Source: Paracoccaceae bacterium
GTDB taxonomy: Bacteria > Pseudomonadota > Alphaproteobacteria > Rhodobacterales > Rhodobacteraceae
NCBI GenBank assembly: GCA_021775315.1
Contig: JAJFIC010000108.1
Coordinates: forward strand, 1-40,834
Direction: 5' to 3'
Length of the DNA: 40,834 bases
Part shown: positions 25,091 to 32,937 of the stretch, one piece after another
How positions within the stretch are numbered: position 1 is the first letter of the stretch
Layout of the letters: every line of letters starts with the position of its first letter
Notes under the pieces: generated by a model
What the model saw: only the letters and a program-made list of their open reading frames with translations
What the model was told of the DNA's origin: nothing
Database searches by the model: none
Program-made: the position numbers and the translations under genes

Positions 25091-25120
25091 CTAAAAGGCC
25101 CCAATCGAATGGGGCCCTTT
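25091..25120 (-). terminator. Terminator of the peroxiredoxin gene
   Basis: AAAGGCCCC (25094-25102) pairs with GGGGCCCTTT (25111-25120) with one bulge. On the minus strand the stem is followed by TTTT, 7 nt past the stop codon. Confidence 0.7.
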
Positions 25121-25126
25121 GGTCGT

Positions 25127-25780
25127 TTAGCCTTTCAGGCTGGTCATTCGCAGATATGGCAACACCGTTTCAAAATCGCCAAACTTCGCTTTGGCATCCG
25201 CGTCATTGACAGTGGTCGGGATCACCACATCATCACCGACATTCCAGTTTGCCGGTGTTGCAACACCCCGGTTTGCCGCCGTTTGCAGCCCATCTAACGC
25301 GCGCAAAACTTCTGCAAAATTGCGCCCGACGTTCATGGGATATGTCATGGACAGCTTCATTTTCTTGTCCGGGCCGATGATAAAGACCGACCGAACCGTC
25401 TGGCTATCGGCTGGCGTGCGCCCGTCTGGCATGTAAGCCTCGGCTGGCAGCATGTCGAAGGCTTTAGACACAGACAATCCGTCATCCGCAATGATCGGGA
25501 AACCGGCCTTTGCCCCACCAACTTTTTCAATGTCGCCCTTCCACTTCTTGTGATCCTCGACACCATCCACAGAAACCCCGATGACTTTGGTGCCGCGTTT
25601 GGCCCATTCATCAGCCAGTTGCGCGACCGCGCCAAACTCTGTCGTGCAAACCGGGGTAAAGTCCTTGGGATGCGAAAAAAGGATCGCCCAGCTGTCACCA
25701 ATCCAATCATGCAAGGCAAAAGTGCCCTGATCCGTTTCGACGGTCAGATCAGGTATCGTGTCGTTAATGCGCAGGCCCAT
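25127..25780 (-). CDS. Peroxiredoxin, 1-Cys (Prx6) type
   Basis: The protein has 217 residues. The peroxidatic Cys45 is in FTPVCTTE; the C-terminal extension typical of Prx6 (about 170-217) includes GVATPANWNVGDDVVIP. It has no resolving Cys in the usual 2-Cys position. It reduces hydrogen peroxide and organic hydroperoxides with an external thiol. AGGAG lies 7 nt ahead of ATG 25780. It is a single-gene unit with its own terminator. An FNR-type box lies about 180 nt upstream but more probably serves the small RNA there. Confidence 0.95.
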   Translation of the reverse strand: MGLRINDTIPDLTVETDQGTFALHDWIGDSWAILFSHPKDFTPVCTTEFGAVAQLADEWAKRGTKVIGVSVDGVEDHKKWKGDIEKVGGAKAGFPIIADDGLSVSKAFDMLPAEAYMPDGRTPADSQTVRSVFIIGPDKKMKLSMTYPMNVGRNFAEVLRALDGLQTAANRGVATPANWNVGDDVVIPTTVNDADAKAKFGDFETVLPYLRMTSLKG

Positions 25781-25817
25781 GGCGTCGCTCCTTTTAATGG
25801 TTAATCACTCACAGCGG

Positions 25818-25836
25818 GCGACTCTTGCCGAGTCGC
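25818..25836. promoter_or_regulatory. Perfect hairpin upstream of the peroxiredoxin gene
   Basis: GCGACTC (25818-25824) and GAGTCGC (25830-25836) form a 7-bp stem with a 5-nt loop, about 40-55 nt ahead of the peroxiredoxin start. It may be a leader structure or an operator. Confidence 0.3.
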
Positions 25837-25961
25837 ACGCCCCAAGTAGGCCGCAGATTAGGCTTAGCGGCGTGGGTCCTGCAAGAACTACTCGTGGCAT
25901 ATGTTGCGCGGCTGGCCGTCGTGAACAGTCGCTGGATTTTCAGAACCATGCGTCGCATCGT

Positions 25962-25975
25962 TTGACATATATCAA
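25962..25975. promoter_or_regulatory. FNR/FnrL-type box
   Basis: TTGAC-ATAT-ATCAA differs at one base from the FNR consensus TTGAT-N4-ATCAA. Centred 41.5 nt ahead of about 26010, it is placed like a class II activator site for a rightward promoter whose -10 would be TACAAA (25998-26003). Confidence 0.5.
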
Positions 25976-26009
25976 GTCATACAGTCACCAACAGTGGTAC
26001 AAAAACAAA

Positions 26010-26072
26010 TCGATTGAGCATCGATCACTTCCCTATGCCCTGTCTGACTTCGGTTAGGCGGGGCATATTTTT
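26010..26072 (+). ncRNA. Candidate small RNA with strong terminator, predicted FNR-controlled
   Basis: The 436-bp gap 25781-26216 has no plausible plus-strand gene, yet holds a textbook rightward terminator: a 15-bp stem (26034-26048 with 26053-26067) closed by a TTCG tetraloop and followed by TTTTT (26068-26072). Just upstream is a second stem, ATCGAT-TGAGC-ATCGAT (about 26009-26025). An FNR-type box at 25962-25975 with a weak -10 (TACAAA) would place the start near 26010, giving an RNA of about 63 nt. The genes on both sides run leftward, so this terminator serves neither. The 5' end is approximate. Confidence 0.6.
26034..26072 (+). terminator. Rho-independent terminator with TTCG tetraloop
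   Basis: The stem starts TATGCCC and ends GGGCATA, includes three G-U wobbles, and is closed by TTCG; five T follow. It reads rightward only, since the opposite strand lacks a T-run. Confidence 0.85.
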
Positions 26073-26216
26073 GACCTGATGGTCCATCTGAAAAGATGAG
26101 TTTTCAGCAAATAACCAGATGAATCGAACTCGACAGGCGCAGCTATATGCGCCCGTTCGGCGTCACTTCGTCATCTTTTGATCGGGCGTCGCTTATTCTG
26201 AAATCCCGTCCGAAAA

Positions 26217-26759
26217 TCACGCGGTTGAATCCAACGCTGTCAGGCCAAGGATATTGTCGATGTCGGCCACCACCTGCGTCGCCAACCCACCTTCAAATTC
26301 AATCCATTCGCGCTGGTATTCAGAGCGGTAAGCGATAATGACCTGCACCCCAAGGGTCAGCGCCTTTTCTATCGCGCCGCGAAAGCCCCTGCCCTCGCTT
26401 TCGGCCTGCCCAAAGCGGTTGATGATCAGGGTGTCGGTCGCCGCACTCAGGTTTTGTTCGATCTGTTGTGCCAATGCCACCAACGCCTGACGATCCAGAT
26501 GACAGCCTTGTGCCTCTGGCCCGCGGCTTTCGGAAATCGGATGCATGACGCCGGTCGACAGATCCTCAAGGCACATCATGCGGCAATCGCAATCGCTGCT
26601 GCCATCGCCGCGAATTTGCAGCAGGCCAGCCACGCTGCGGCCTTGGCTGCGCAGGCCTTCAGCCACTTTGCGCAGAATTTCATCAATCTCTGCGCCACGT
26701 TCAAAATTCACGCCAATCAGGGCGTGTCGGTTTTGCACGTCGTCAATTAAATCTTTCAT
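26217..26759 (-). CDS. DUF2478 protein linked to molybdenum metabolism
   Basis: The protein has 180 residues. A cysteine group CDCRMMC lies at about 57-63, and TLIINRFGQAESEGRGFRGAIEKAL (about 119-143) is the conserved DUF2478 core, which resembles a P-loop-like NTPase fold without a Walker A motif. DUF2478 genes commonly lie beside molybdate transport or molybdoenzyme genes; here moeA lies 17 nt upstream on the same strand. ATG 26759 has GGAG 7 nt ahead; an in-frame extension to 26810 would overlap moeA. A role in handling molybdenum or its cofactor is inferred from position and family. Confidence 0.82.
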   Translation of the reverse strand: MKDLIDDVQNRHALIGVNFERGAEIDEILRKVAEGLRSQGRSVAGLLQIRGDGSSDCDCRMMCLEDLSTGVMHPISESRGPEAQGCHLDRQALVALAQQIEQNLSAATDTLIINRFGQAESEGRGFRGAIEKALTLGVQVIIAYRSEYQREWIEFEGGLATQVVADIDNILGLTALDSTA

Positions 26760-26776
26760 CTCTTGCTCCAAAACCT

Positions 26777-28036
26777 TCACAGGGCAAAGCCTGCCCCAAA
26801 TCCAAACCAATCCAGCCGATCGCCAGCGGTGACCTTGTCGACATCGCGATCCAACCGCGCCAGACCGTCAGCCGAGATCAGAGGCTGTAACAGGGCTGAT
26901 CCGCCCTGCCCCAATCGCTGCAAAACTGGCTGGCCGTCAGCCGTCAGCCCGGTAATTTTCGCTGGAAAATATTCCACCCGTCCCGGTTTGCGCATCCAGT
27001 CAAACGCCGCTATTCCCGTGGCGGGCCGCAACGAGGTGGGCACGCGCCCGGACAACGCATCAAGACAGGGCCGCACCAGCAGCGTGAACGAAACAAGCGC
27101 TGCAACCGGATTGCCCGGCAGGCCAACAAACAAGGCTTGGCCCAACTGGCCAAACACCACAGGTTTGCCCGGCTTTACGGCCATGCGGATCTGTTCAGGC
27201 GCGCCACCAGCCTGACCAAGCGCTGCGAAAACATGATCTTCTTCGCCGACAGATACGCCGCCGGTGCTCAGGATCAGATCCGCCTCTTGCGCGGCTTTTT
27301 TAAGCGCCGCCGCGATGGCATCGCAATTGTCCGGCAGGATGCCATAATCCAGAACCTGAATGGTGGGGCCTGACAACAAGGCGCGCAGCATCCAGCGGTT
27401 GCTGTCGTGGATTGCCGCCGCACCCAGCGGAGTATCAGGGTCACACAGCTCTTTCCCTGACGAAAAGATCGCAAGCCGAAGCGGGGTTAGTGCGGGGATT
27501 TTGGACTGGCCGGTGGCGGCAAGGATGGCGATGTGGCGCGGGTCAAGCACGCTGCCCGCACGGATAAGCAAATCACCAGCGGCGAAATCTTCACCAGCGC
27601 GGCGGATATTCTGCCCCTTGGCTGTCGTGGTGTGAAACTTCACCTGATCGCCAACGCGCATCGCGTCTTCCTGCATGGCCACGCCAAACGTGCCTTTGGG
27701 AATGGGCGCACCGGTGAAAATCCGGGCGGCCTGGCCTGTGCAGAGCGGTTGATCCTTGGCGCTTTCCCCCGCCGCGATCCGGGCCTGAATGTCATAGCGT
27801 TCAGAAGGTCCTGCTGGCCCCAAAGCATAACCATCAACGGCGGAATTATCGCGCGGCGGCATCGACATTGCAGCGTGGATATCTGCGCCCAGTGTGACGC
27901 CCAAAGCATCCGCTAGCGGCACCGACAGGCTTGCCCCTGTTGGCCGCACCAAGGACAACAACCGGGCGCGGACATCGTCATAGGGCAGCAAATCACCGGA
28001 ATGGCGGTCACAACAGCCGGAAACCACGTCTTTCAT
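26777..28036 (-). CDS. moeA: Molybdopterin molybdenumtransferase MoeA-like
   Basis: The protein has 419 residues. PPRDNSAVDGYAL (60-72) is the MoeA signature; LSTGGVSVGEEDHV and GKPVVFGQLG, then GLPGNPVA, mark the MoCF-fold domain. It inserts molybdate (or tungstate) into adenylylated molybdopterin. An unusual N-terminus holds CCDRH before the conserved start. ATG 28036 overlaps the stop of a 52-codon frame by 4 nt (ATGA); an in-frame GTG/TTG extension to 28105 has less support. DUF2478 follows after 17 nt. With the AOR/MocA pair at 16.3-18.7 kb it may serve the same enzyme type. Confidence 0.93.
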   Translation of the reverse strand: MKDVVSGCCDRHSGDLLPYDDVRARLLSLVRPTGASLSVPLADALGVTLGADIHAAMSMPPRDNSAVDGYALGPAGPSERYDIQARIAAGESAKDQPLCTGQAARIFTGAPIPKGTFGVAMQEDAMRVGDQVKFHTTTAKGQNIRRAGEDFAAGDLLIRAGSVLDPRHIAILAATGQSKIPALTPLRLAIFSSGKELCDPDTPLGAAAIHDSNRWMLRALLSGPTIQVLDYGILPDNCDAIAAALKKAAQEADLILSTGGVSVGEEDHVFAALGQAGGAPEQIRMAVKPGKPVVFGQLGQALFVGLPGNPVAALVSFTLLVRPCLDALSGRVPTSLRPATGIAAFDWMRKPGRVEYFPAKITGLTADGQPVLQRLGQGGSALLQPLISADGLARLDRDVDKVTAGDRLDWFGFGAGFAL

Positions 28037-28191
28037 TCCACCGTTCTTTCGTTCTGGGTTTCGCGTCGCACTGTACCGCAATGCCGCAAGCGGATGATCC
28101 GGCACAGCAACAGCAAACTCAGCGTCTTGTCTAAGGCCCGCATGGCATCAAGCGGAATGACCCAGATCAAGTTGGCGACGGGATCTCGCAC
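28033..28191 (-). CDS. Small hydrophobic protein overlapping moeA start
   Basis: A 52-codon frame starts at GTG 28191 with AAGGA 8 nt ahead and ends at 28033, its TGA overlapping the moeA ATG (ATGA). The peptide begins MRDPVANLIWVIPLDAMRAL, has a leucine-rich stretch (about 26-36) and a basic tail. The ribosome site and exact 4-nt coupling argue that it is translated. The family is not recognised. Confidence 0.45.
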   Translation of the reverse strand: MRDPVANLIWVIPLDAMRALDKTLSLLLLCRIIRLRHCGTVRRETQNERTVE

Positions 28192-28215
28192 AAGCTTGAT
28201 CCTTCAATTGTCGTT

Positions 28216-28335
28216 TTATGGTGCGGACTGGGCGTGTTCCTTCCTCTTTTTCGCCCATCGTTTTCTCTGGGCAGCAGATTTCTTTTCGCGACCGTGTTTG
28301 GTTTTCGGGCCAGTACTCTGACTGACTATTGGCAT
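28216..28335 (-). CDS. Tiny basic protein ahead of the moeA row
   Basis: A 39-codon frame (ATG 28335, TAA 28216) encodes a strongly basic peptide with KTKHGREKK and QRKRWAKKRK. The composition is suggestive of nucleic-acid binding, and it lies 24 nt ahead of the next small frame on the same strand. No clear ribosome site is seen, so it may be chance. Confidence 0.3.
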   Translation of the reverse strand: MPIVSQSTGPKTKHGREKKSAAQRKRWAKKRKEHAQSAP

Positions 28336-28936
28336 GAGCCAGAGGGTTAACGGCTTTGCCCTCAAATATTGATGAATAAATAAGGCAGCTGTGTCTAGTA
28401 CAGTTTCTATCGGTATGAAATACAGGTATTTATTTTGTTGTATCAGGTGCTTACACCAAAATAGTGGCGGACAGACAGGGACATATTGAATTGTGTTATT
28501 TCAATAACTTAAGGCAGTATTAGACAAATCCGACCCCTAGCAAAATCAATGGGTTGCAGGTCAATTGTCTAGAAAATCACTCCGAATATTGGCTACGTTC
28601 CACGGGCAACAGTGTTCGTGGCCCTTGCAATTGACGCATCGAAAGTTCGACTCCCGGAAGAGTGTTTCGGGCAGGTCACAGTCATTAGCGCAAGTCGGGC
28701 TTGAGGTATGTCCATAGGTACCCCTTGGTTGATGCGACACAGGGATGTGCGGGGAGTGGACCGCATAGATGCGACGACGAAATGGATGACAGAGGCCAAG
28801 CTGTTTGATTGAGCTCAAATTTGTCTTTTGCAGAATGCGGGCGTTGAACTGCCATAGGTGAAAGGCGGTAAGCCAACTGCAGTTGCGAACTTCGGCAACC
28901 GCCTCGGTAAAAAAACCGACGCGAACATCATAGAGT
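28336..28936. other. 600-bp gap holding the left end of the tRNA-Ser island
   Basis: There is no convincing gene. It contains the left 18-bp repeat (28464-28481) and copies of the TTAGACAA motif (28520-28527; reverse form 28564-28571). Short overlapping frames at 28561-28876, one cysteine-rich, lack ribosome sites and family resemblance. Confidence 0.6.
28464..28481 (+). repeat. Left attachment site copy (18-bp direct repeat)
   Basis: gtggcggacagacaggga is identical to 39359-39376, the 3' end of tRNA-Ser. It is the expected footprint of site-specific integration by the tyrosine recombinase at the other end. Confidence 0.85.
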
Positions 28937-30094
28937 TCAACGCGCTAAAAAGGCTTCAATTTCGTGTCGCATCGCCATGGCGTCGGCATATCCTTGATCG
29001 ATCATGTCTGTGATATAGCCGTACTCAAACAGCAAATAGCTTTCAATCTGGCCTGAGGTCTGGCTTGATTCCTGCCGCCGAAGGAACCAACGTAAAAGAC
29101 GTGGCATCTCTCTGACATGTTTCATCGCAAGCTCGTCCACATTGACCGACGGGTGGATCGTGAGTGTGTCAATGTGCTTTAGCCCAAGTAGGTCTTTGGC
29201 AGCCGGCTTTGCGTTTTGGAGCGTTTCGTTGTCCCGTGTTAACCGTTCTATATCTGCGTCCAAATTGCTTTGAAAAACGGTATCAAGCGCAAATGCTCCC
29301 AAGTCGCCTAAGGTTGGGTAAGTCGCCGCTTCATTGGAAGTTGCTACATCATTTGTGGCATCGCCCGTGCCGACGATCAGCAGTCGAGTAGCTCCCATGC
29401 GGATTGCAGGTGCCAAGGGCAAAGTGAGGCTCAACATACCGTCTCCGTGGTAGTCGTTGCCGATTTTGACCGCTTCAAACAAAACAGGGAGACCTGCCGA
29501 CGCAAGTCCATGCTCCAACCCTAGCGTGGTTCGAACGCCATCACGCATCACCCGGCGCCATTCTGCAATGTCGCTGGCACCGTCGAAATAGGTAACTGAA
29601 TGACCCGACCTGTAACTTGTGCTGGTCACACCAACTGCCCTGAGGTGGCCACTTCGAATTGCCCTAGATATTTTTCTAAAATCGACCGCTTCATCCAAAG
29701 CGTTCTGCAATGGAGTGGTGTCCAAAAGTGAATGTGGAAGATAACTGGCGAATCTAGGGAGCACGGCAGACAAAGCCAATCCAAAGGCAGTGCGAACTAG
29801 ACTAAGTGGCGAAGAACGAAAAACCTTTTCGGAGTTTAGGTTTTTCCAAAATGCTTCGATCAGTTGAGCCGATTGTGAGAAATTCGCAAACGACGATGAT
29901 ATCCCCAATACATTCAGTGCTCCGACCGACACACCGGATAGGACTTGGAATGGCACAACGCGTGCATGCGTGATCTCAGCCAGCGCTTTAATAACCCCGA
30001 CCTGAAATGCACCTCGGGCACCGCCACCAAGTAGAACAAGGCCAAGAACGGGTTCGGAATGTGTTTTTGGTCGCGTGGCCATACTGGTATCCAT
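28937..30094 (-). CDS. Patatin-like phospholipase
   Basis: The protein has 385 residues. The patatin hallmarks are complete: oxyanion-hole GGGARG (23-28), nucleophile Ser56 in GVSVG, and the dyad Asp218-Gly219 (HGDGML). It should hydrolyse acyl esters of phospholipids. No signal peptide or membrane segment is evident, so it is probably cytosolic. The start may be ATG 30094 or ATG 30082; the latter has GGA at better spacing. It is the last of four leftward island genes after two kinases and a receiver, 149 nt from the nearest. No nucleotide-cyclase-like defence gene is next to it. Confidence 0.9.
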   Translation of the reverse strand: MDTSMATRPKTHSEPVLGLVLLGGGARGAFQVGVIKALAEITHARVVPFQVLSGVSVGALNVLGISSSFANFSQSAQLIEAFWKNLNSEKVFRSSPLSLVRTAFGLALSAVLPRFASYLPHSLLDTTPLQNALDEAVDFRKISRAIRSGHLRAVGVTSTSYRSGHSVTYFDGASDIAEWRRVMRDGVRTTLGLEHGLASAGLPVLFEAVKIGNDYHGDGMLSLTLPLAPAIRMGATRLLIVGTGDATNDVATSNEAATYPTLGDLGAFALDTVFQSNLDADIERLTRDNETLQNAKPAAKDLLGLKHIDTLTIHPSVNVDELAMKHVREMPRLLRWFLRRQESSQTSGQIESYLLFEYGYITDMIDQGYADAMAMRHEIEAFLAR

Positions 30095-30243
30095 TCATCC
30101 AACGCTTAACGACGATGAAACGTTCTCCAAGTTTAGTGCGATATCGCCACAATGTAAGGTATAATCGCTTGGTTGATTATCCCTTGAAACCGTAGCTTCA
30201 GTTAGCCGTTTGCCTAGGCAGCTACCAGATAATTCCGTTGAAT

Positions 30244-32301
30244 TCATTGGCTTGGCAGCGAAAACTTAAAAACCGACCCTTTGCCAAGAACACTGGAGAC
30301 TTCGATCGAACCTCCCTGGCCTTCCACCATCCGTTTCACAATTGACAGCCCAAGCCCAGTCCCGCCCAATTCTCGTGTGTCAGAAGCATTGACTTGGTAA
30401 AACTCATTAAAGACATCTGAGATTTCACTTTCAGAGATACCGCAGCCGGTGTCTTCAACGCTAAACTCAACCATGTCCCCTTTTTTTTGCGTCTTTACGC
30501 TAACAGACCCCACATCGGTGAATTTCAGAGCATTGCCAATAAGATTGATCAGAATTTGTTTCGCACGCACTTCATCCGCGAACAATAACTCGTCACTCGG
30601 CTGGTAGCTCAATCGTAGATTCTTTTCCTTGGCGATGCCTTCGAATTGTTCAACAACGGACTCCACTAAAGGACCGGAAAAAATCATTTGTTTATCAAAT
30701 TTCATTTCTCCAGCATCTGCTTTGGAAAAGTCGAGTATGTCTGAAATCATTGTAAGCAGGTGAGAACCGCTCTGATGAATTCTACCGCTTTGATGATTGA
30801 CCACAGCCAAAACTTTGGTCAACTTCGCTTGAGCTTCAGCAGCATCAAAGGGTGTCGACTCTAGCGACGCTCGCAAATCTTTTACAGCTGGTAATATTTC
30901 GATATTTTGCAATATCTGCGCAAAACCCAACACCATTGTTAATGGTGTCCTTAATTCGTGGCCTAGAGTACTCAGAAAAACCGATTTTGCCTGACTGCCT
31001 TTTTCCGCCGCTTTTTTGGCAAGTACCTGGTCAGTGATATCGATATGAATTCCAACTGTTCCGCCGTTTGCAAGTTTGGATTCCGATACCCTGATCCAAC
31101 GACCATTCGGCAAACAATGCTCGTCAGTTAGGTCCGCCAACTTGTGTCGCTCAAGACGCCACTTTATCCATTCTTCTTTTTGTTCAGTAATTGAAGGATA
31201 TTCCCCCCGCTTCATGCCCTCTCGAATAATATGTTCGAAAGTGACTCCAGGTACGAAAAGATCGGCAGATAGACTATAAATCTCTTTGTATCTTTTGTTG
31301 CTGGCCACAAAAGTACCATCAGCTTCGTAAAGCACAAACCCACCGTCAATGGCCTCAACCGCTCTGGTTAGTATTTGTTCTGCATGTCGCCTTTTTTCAA
31401 ACAGCCACCCTGTGTAGCACGTCAAAAAGAAGAGTACCCCACCGATTAAGAGCAGCTGCAATCGTAAAGGCAAATAATTCTCAGCTCGCGCTGGCCAACC
31501 ACCTTTAGGGATGACACCCATTGTCCACACACCGTTGGGCAAGGTGATATTGGAAAGTAACGGATTGGTTTTGAAAACACGGTCATTTCCAAAAAACACG
31601 GCGGTGTCTGGCCCTTCATTGGTTTTTCTTAAAGCTATTTCTAAGGATTCAGCTTGTGGGCCCGCGTTTGAATAGTTGTCGAGAAAGCCCACGTCGATGA
31701 CGATAGAGACGATGCCCCAAAAGCTGCGTTTCCCCGTCGCCTCATCAATTGGAAACACTGGAGACCTAACGATAAACCCACGCCCTCCCTGCACTAGTTC
31801 AACTGGGCCGTCAAACACCGTGCTATTGAGCCGGCGGGCACGCTCGACTTGTTTGAATTGAACTTCTGAAGTGCGGTAATTGAATCCTAAAACACCCTTG
31901 TTCGGCTGGAGCGGATAAACATATTTAACGACAAAGTCCGGCGCTGCGGCAATGTTGAGAATTGAAGGGTCATCTAGAGTCAGTTGTGCCGCAAGACGCG
32001 CGTAGCGTTCTTGGGAAATGTCAGGGTTGGATTCAATCGTCGCTGCAAACCCACGTATCAACGAAGATTGTTCGATAATATTGCCTTCAAGGTGAGCTTG
32101 AATTGTTCGCGATTCGCTTTCCAATGAAAGCCTAAGGTCACTCAAAAACTTTGCGGTATTGAAACGATCAATTGTTATCCCGGTTGCGATCAGGACTGCG
32201 GCTAAAATCACATAGATCGAAACAAGGAATTTTCTTTGATAAATCCAGATTATTAAAAGATCGAATCTTTCACGAGCCAATTTAAACAGAGCTGTCTCCA
32301 A
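30244..32301 (-). CDS. CHASE-domain sensor histidine kinase
   Basis: The protein has 685 residues. Order: cytoplasmic N-terminus, membrane helix (about 24-45), periplasmic CHASE-type domain (about 60-270; includes VYPLQPNKGVLGFNY and RGFIVRSPVF), second helix (about 290-310), PAS domain (about 330-430), HisKA with His448 (GHELRTPLT), and HATPase (INLIGNALKF, EDTGCGI, GGTGLGLSI). The HisKA helical pair has an inserted stretch of about 30 residues after the H-box. It has no receiver domain. It probably phosphorylates the receiver-only protein encoded 125 nt upstream. The ligand is unknown; CHASE domains bind small molecules. Confidence 0.92.
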   Translation of the reverse strand: METALFKLARERFDLLIIWIYQRKFLVSIYVILAAVLIATGITIDRFNTAKFLSDLRLSLESESRTIQAHLEGNIIEQSSLIRGFAATIESNPDISQERYARLAAQLTLDDPSILNIAAAPDFVVKYVYPLQPNKGVLGFNYRTSEVQFKQVERARRLNSTVFDGPVELVQGGRGFIVRSPVFPIDEATGKRSFWGIVSIVIDVGFLDNYSNAGPQAESLEIALRKTNEGPDTAVFFGNDRVFKTNPLLSNITLPNGVWTMGVIPKGGWPARAENYLPLRLQLLLIGGVLFFLTCYTGWLFEKRRHAEQILTRAVEAIDGGFVLYEADGTFVASNKRYKEIYSLSADLFVPGVTFEHIIREGMKRGEYPSITEQKEEWIKWRLERHKLADLTDEHCLPNGRWIRVSESKLANGGTVGIHIDITDQVLAKKAAEKGSQAKSVFLSTLGHELRTPLTMVLGFAQILQNIEILPAVKDLRASLESTPFDAAEAQAKLTKVLAVVNHQSGRIHQSGSHLLTMISDILDFSKADAGEMKFDKQMIFSGPLVESVVEQFEGIAKEKNLRLSYQPSDELLFADEVRAKQILINLIGNALKFTDVGSVSVKTQKKGDMVEFSVEDTGCGISESEISDVFNEFYQVNASDTRELGGTGLGLSIVKRMVEGQGGSIEVSSVLGKGSVFKFSLPSQ

Positions 32302-32426
32302 TTCACGCCCGCAGGCAAGTGCTGTTTGCTGCAGGTGACTTAGTGCTTTTTACTTCCTCAATACACATAACAGCACGGATTTTTTAAGTCACGCAACCTG
32401 CCATTCATATGGGTATTCAGTCTACC

Positions 32427-32903
32427 TCAACCACCCGCAGTCTTCGGGGTGTCATTATTCGTTCGCGCATCGCTTTTTCCGGGTTTCTGTAGAAACGGAA
32501 TGACGTTGGGCTTGGCTTCCCTGATCGCCTTTTCCCAATGCCCCCGAACTTCACCTGCGAGGGTCATAACGTCAAATGGTTTGATGATAACGGCTATGGC
32601 CCCTTGTTTTTTATACGCCTCAACTTCCTCGGGCTGGGCTTTGGCCGTCATGAATATGGCAGGTACGTTTTCATAGCCCTTTAATTTGCGAAGTTCTGTC
32701 AATGTCTCCGGACCTGTCATCTCTGGCATCATGACGTCAAATAGCAAAAGATCGGGAACAAATTCAGGTGCCTTGGAAAGGGCAGCCGGTCCAGAACTGC
32801 ATTGCACGACTGTGTAGCCGCCAATATTCCCAAGAGCGATACTTGCAATCTCTCGGATATCTGGATCGTCTTCGACGTGCAAAATATTGGTCAATTCAGC
32901 CAT
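32427..32903 (-). CDS. Response regulator, receiver domain with unstructured tail
   Basis: The protein has 158 residues. The receiver has acidic residues E11, D12 and D13, phospho-acceptor Asp56 (LLFDVMMPEM), Thr86 (FMTAKA) and Lys108 (IIKPFD). After about residue 125 comes a polar tail with no known output domain. It is placed between two histidine kinases on the same strand, suggesting it takes phosphate from both, as in a phosphorelay. AGGAG lies ahead of ATG 32903. Confidence 0.92.
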   Translation of the reverse strand: MAELTNILHVEDDPDIREIASIALGNIGGYTVVQCSSGPAALSKAPEFVPDLLLFDVMMPEMTGPETLTELRKLKGYENVPAIFMTAKAQPEEVEAYKKQGAIAVIIKPFDVMTLAGEVRGHWEKAIREAKPNVIPFLQKPGKSDARTNNDTPKTAGG

Positions 32904-32937
32904 GTCATTCCACTCCTATCCTCGTTTATCGTTCCTC

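Noticed and set aside
28561-28818. Cysteine-rich small frame near the left island end
   Set aside because: CVNCKGHEHCC is suggestive of metal binding, but there is no ribosome site, three frames overlap here, and nothing is recognisable.
28937-30094. Patatin as CBASS effector
   Set aside because: No CD-NTase, Cap2/Cap3 or HORMA/TRIP13 gene is adjacent; neighbours are two-component proteins.
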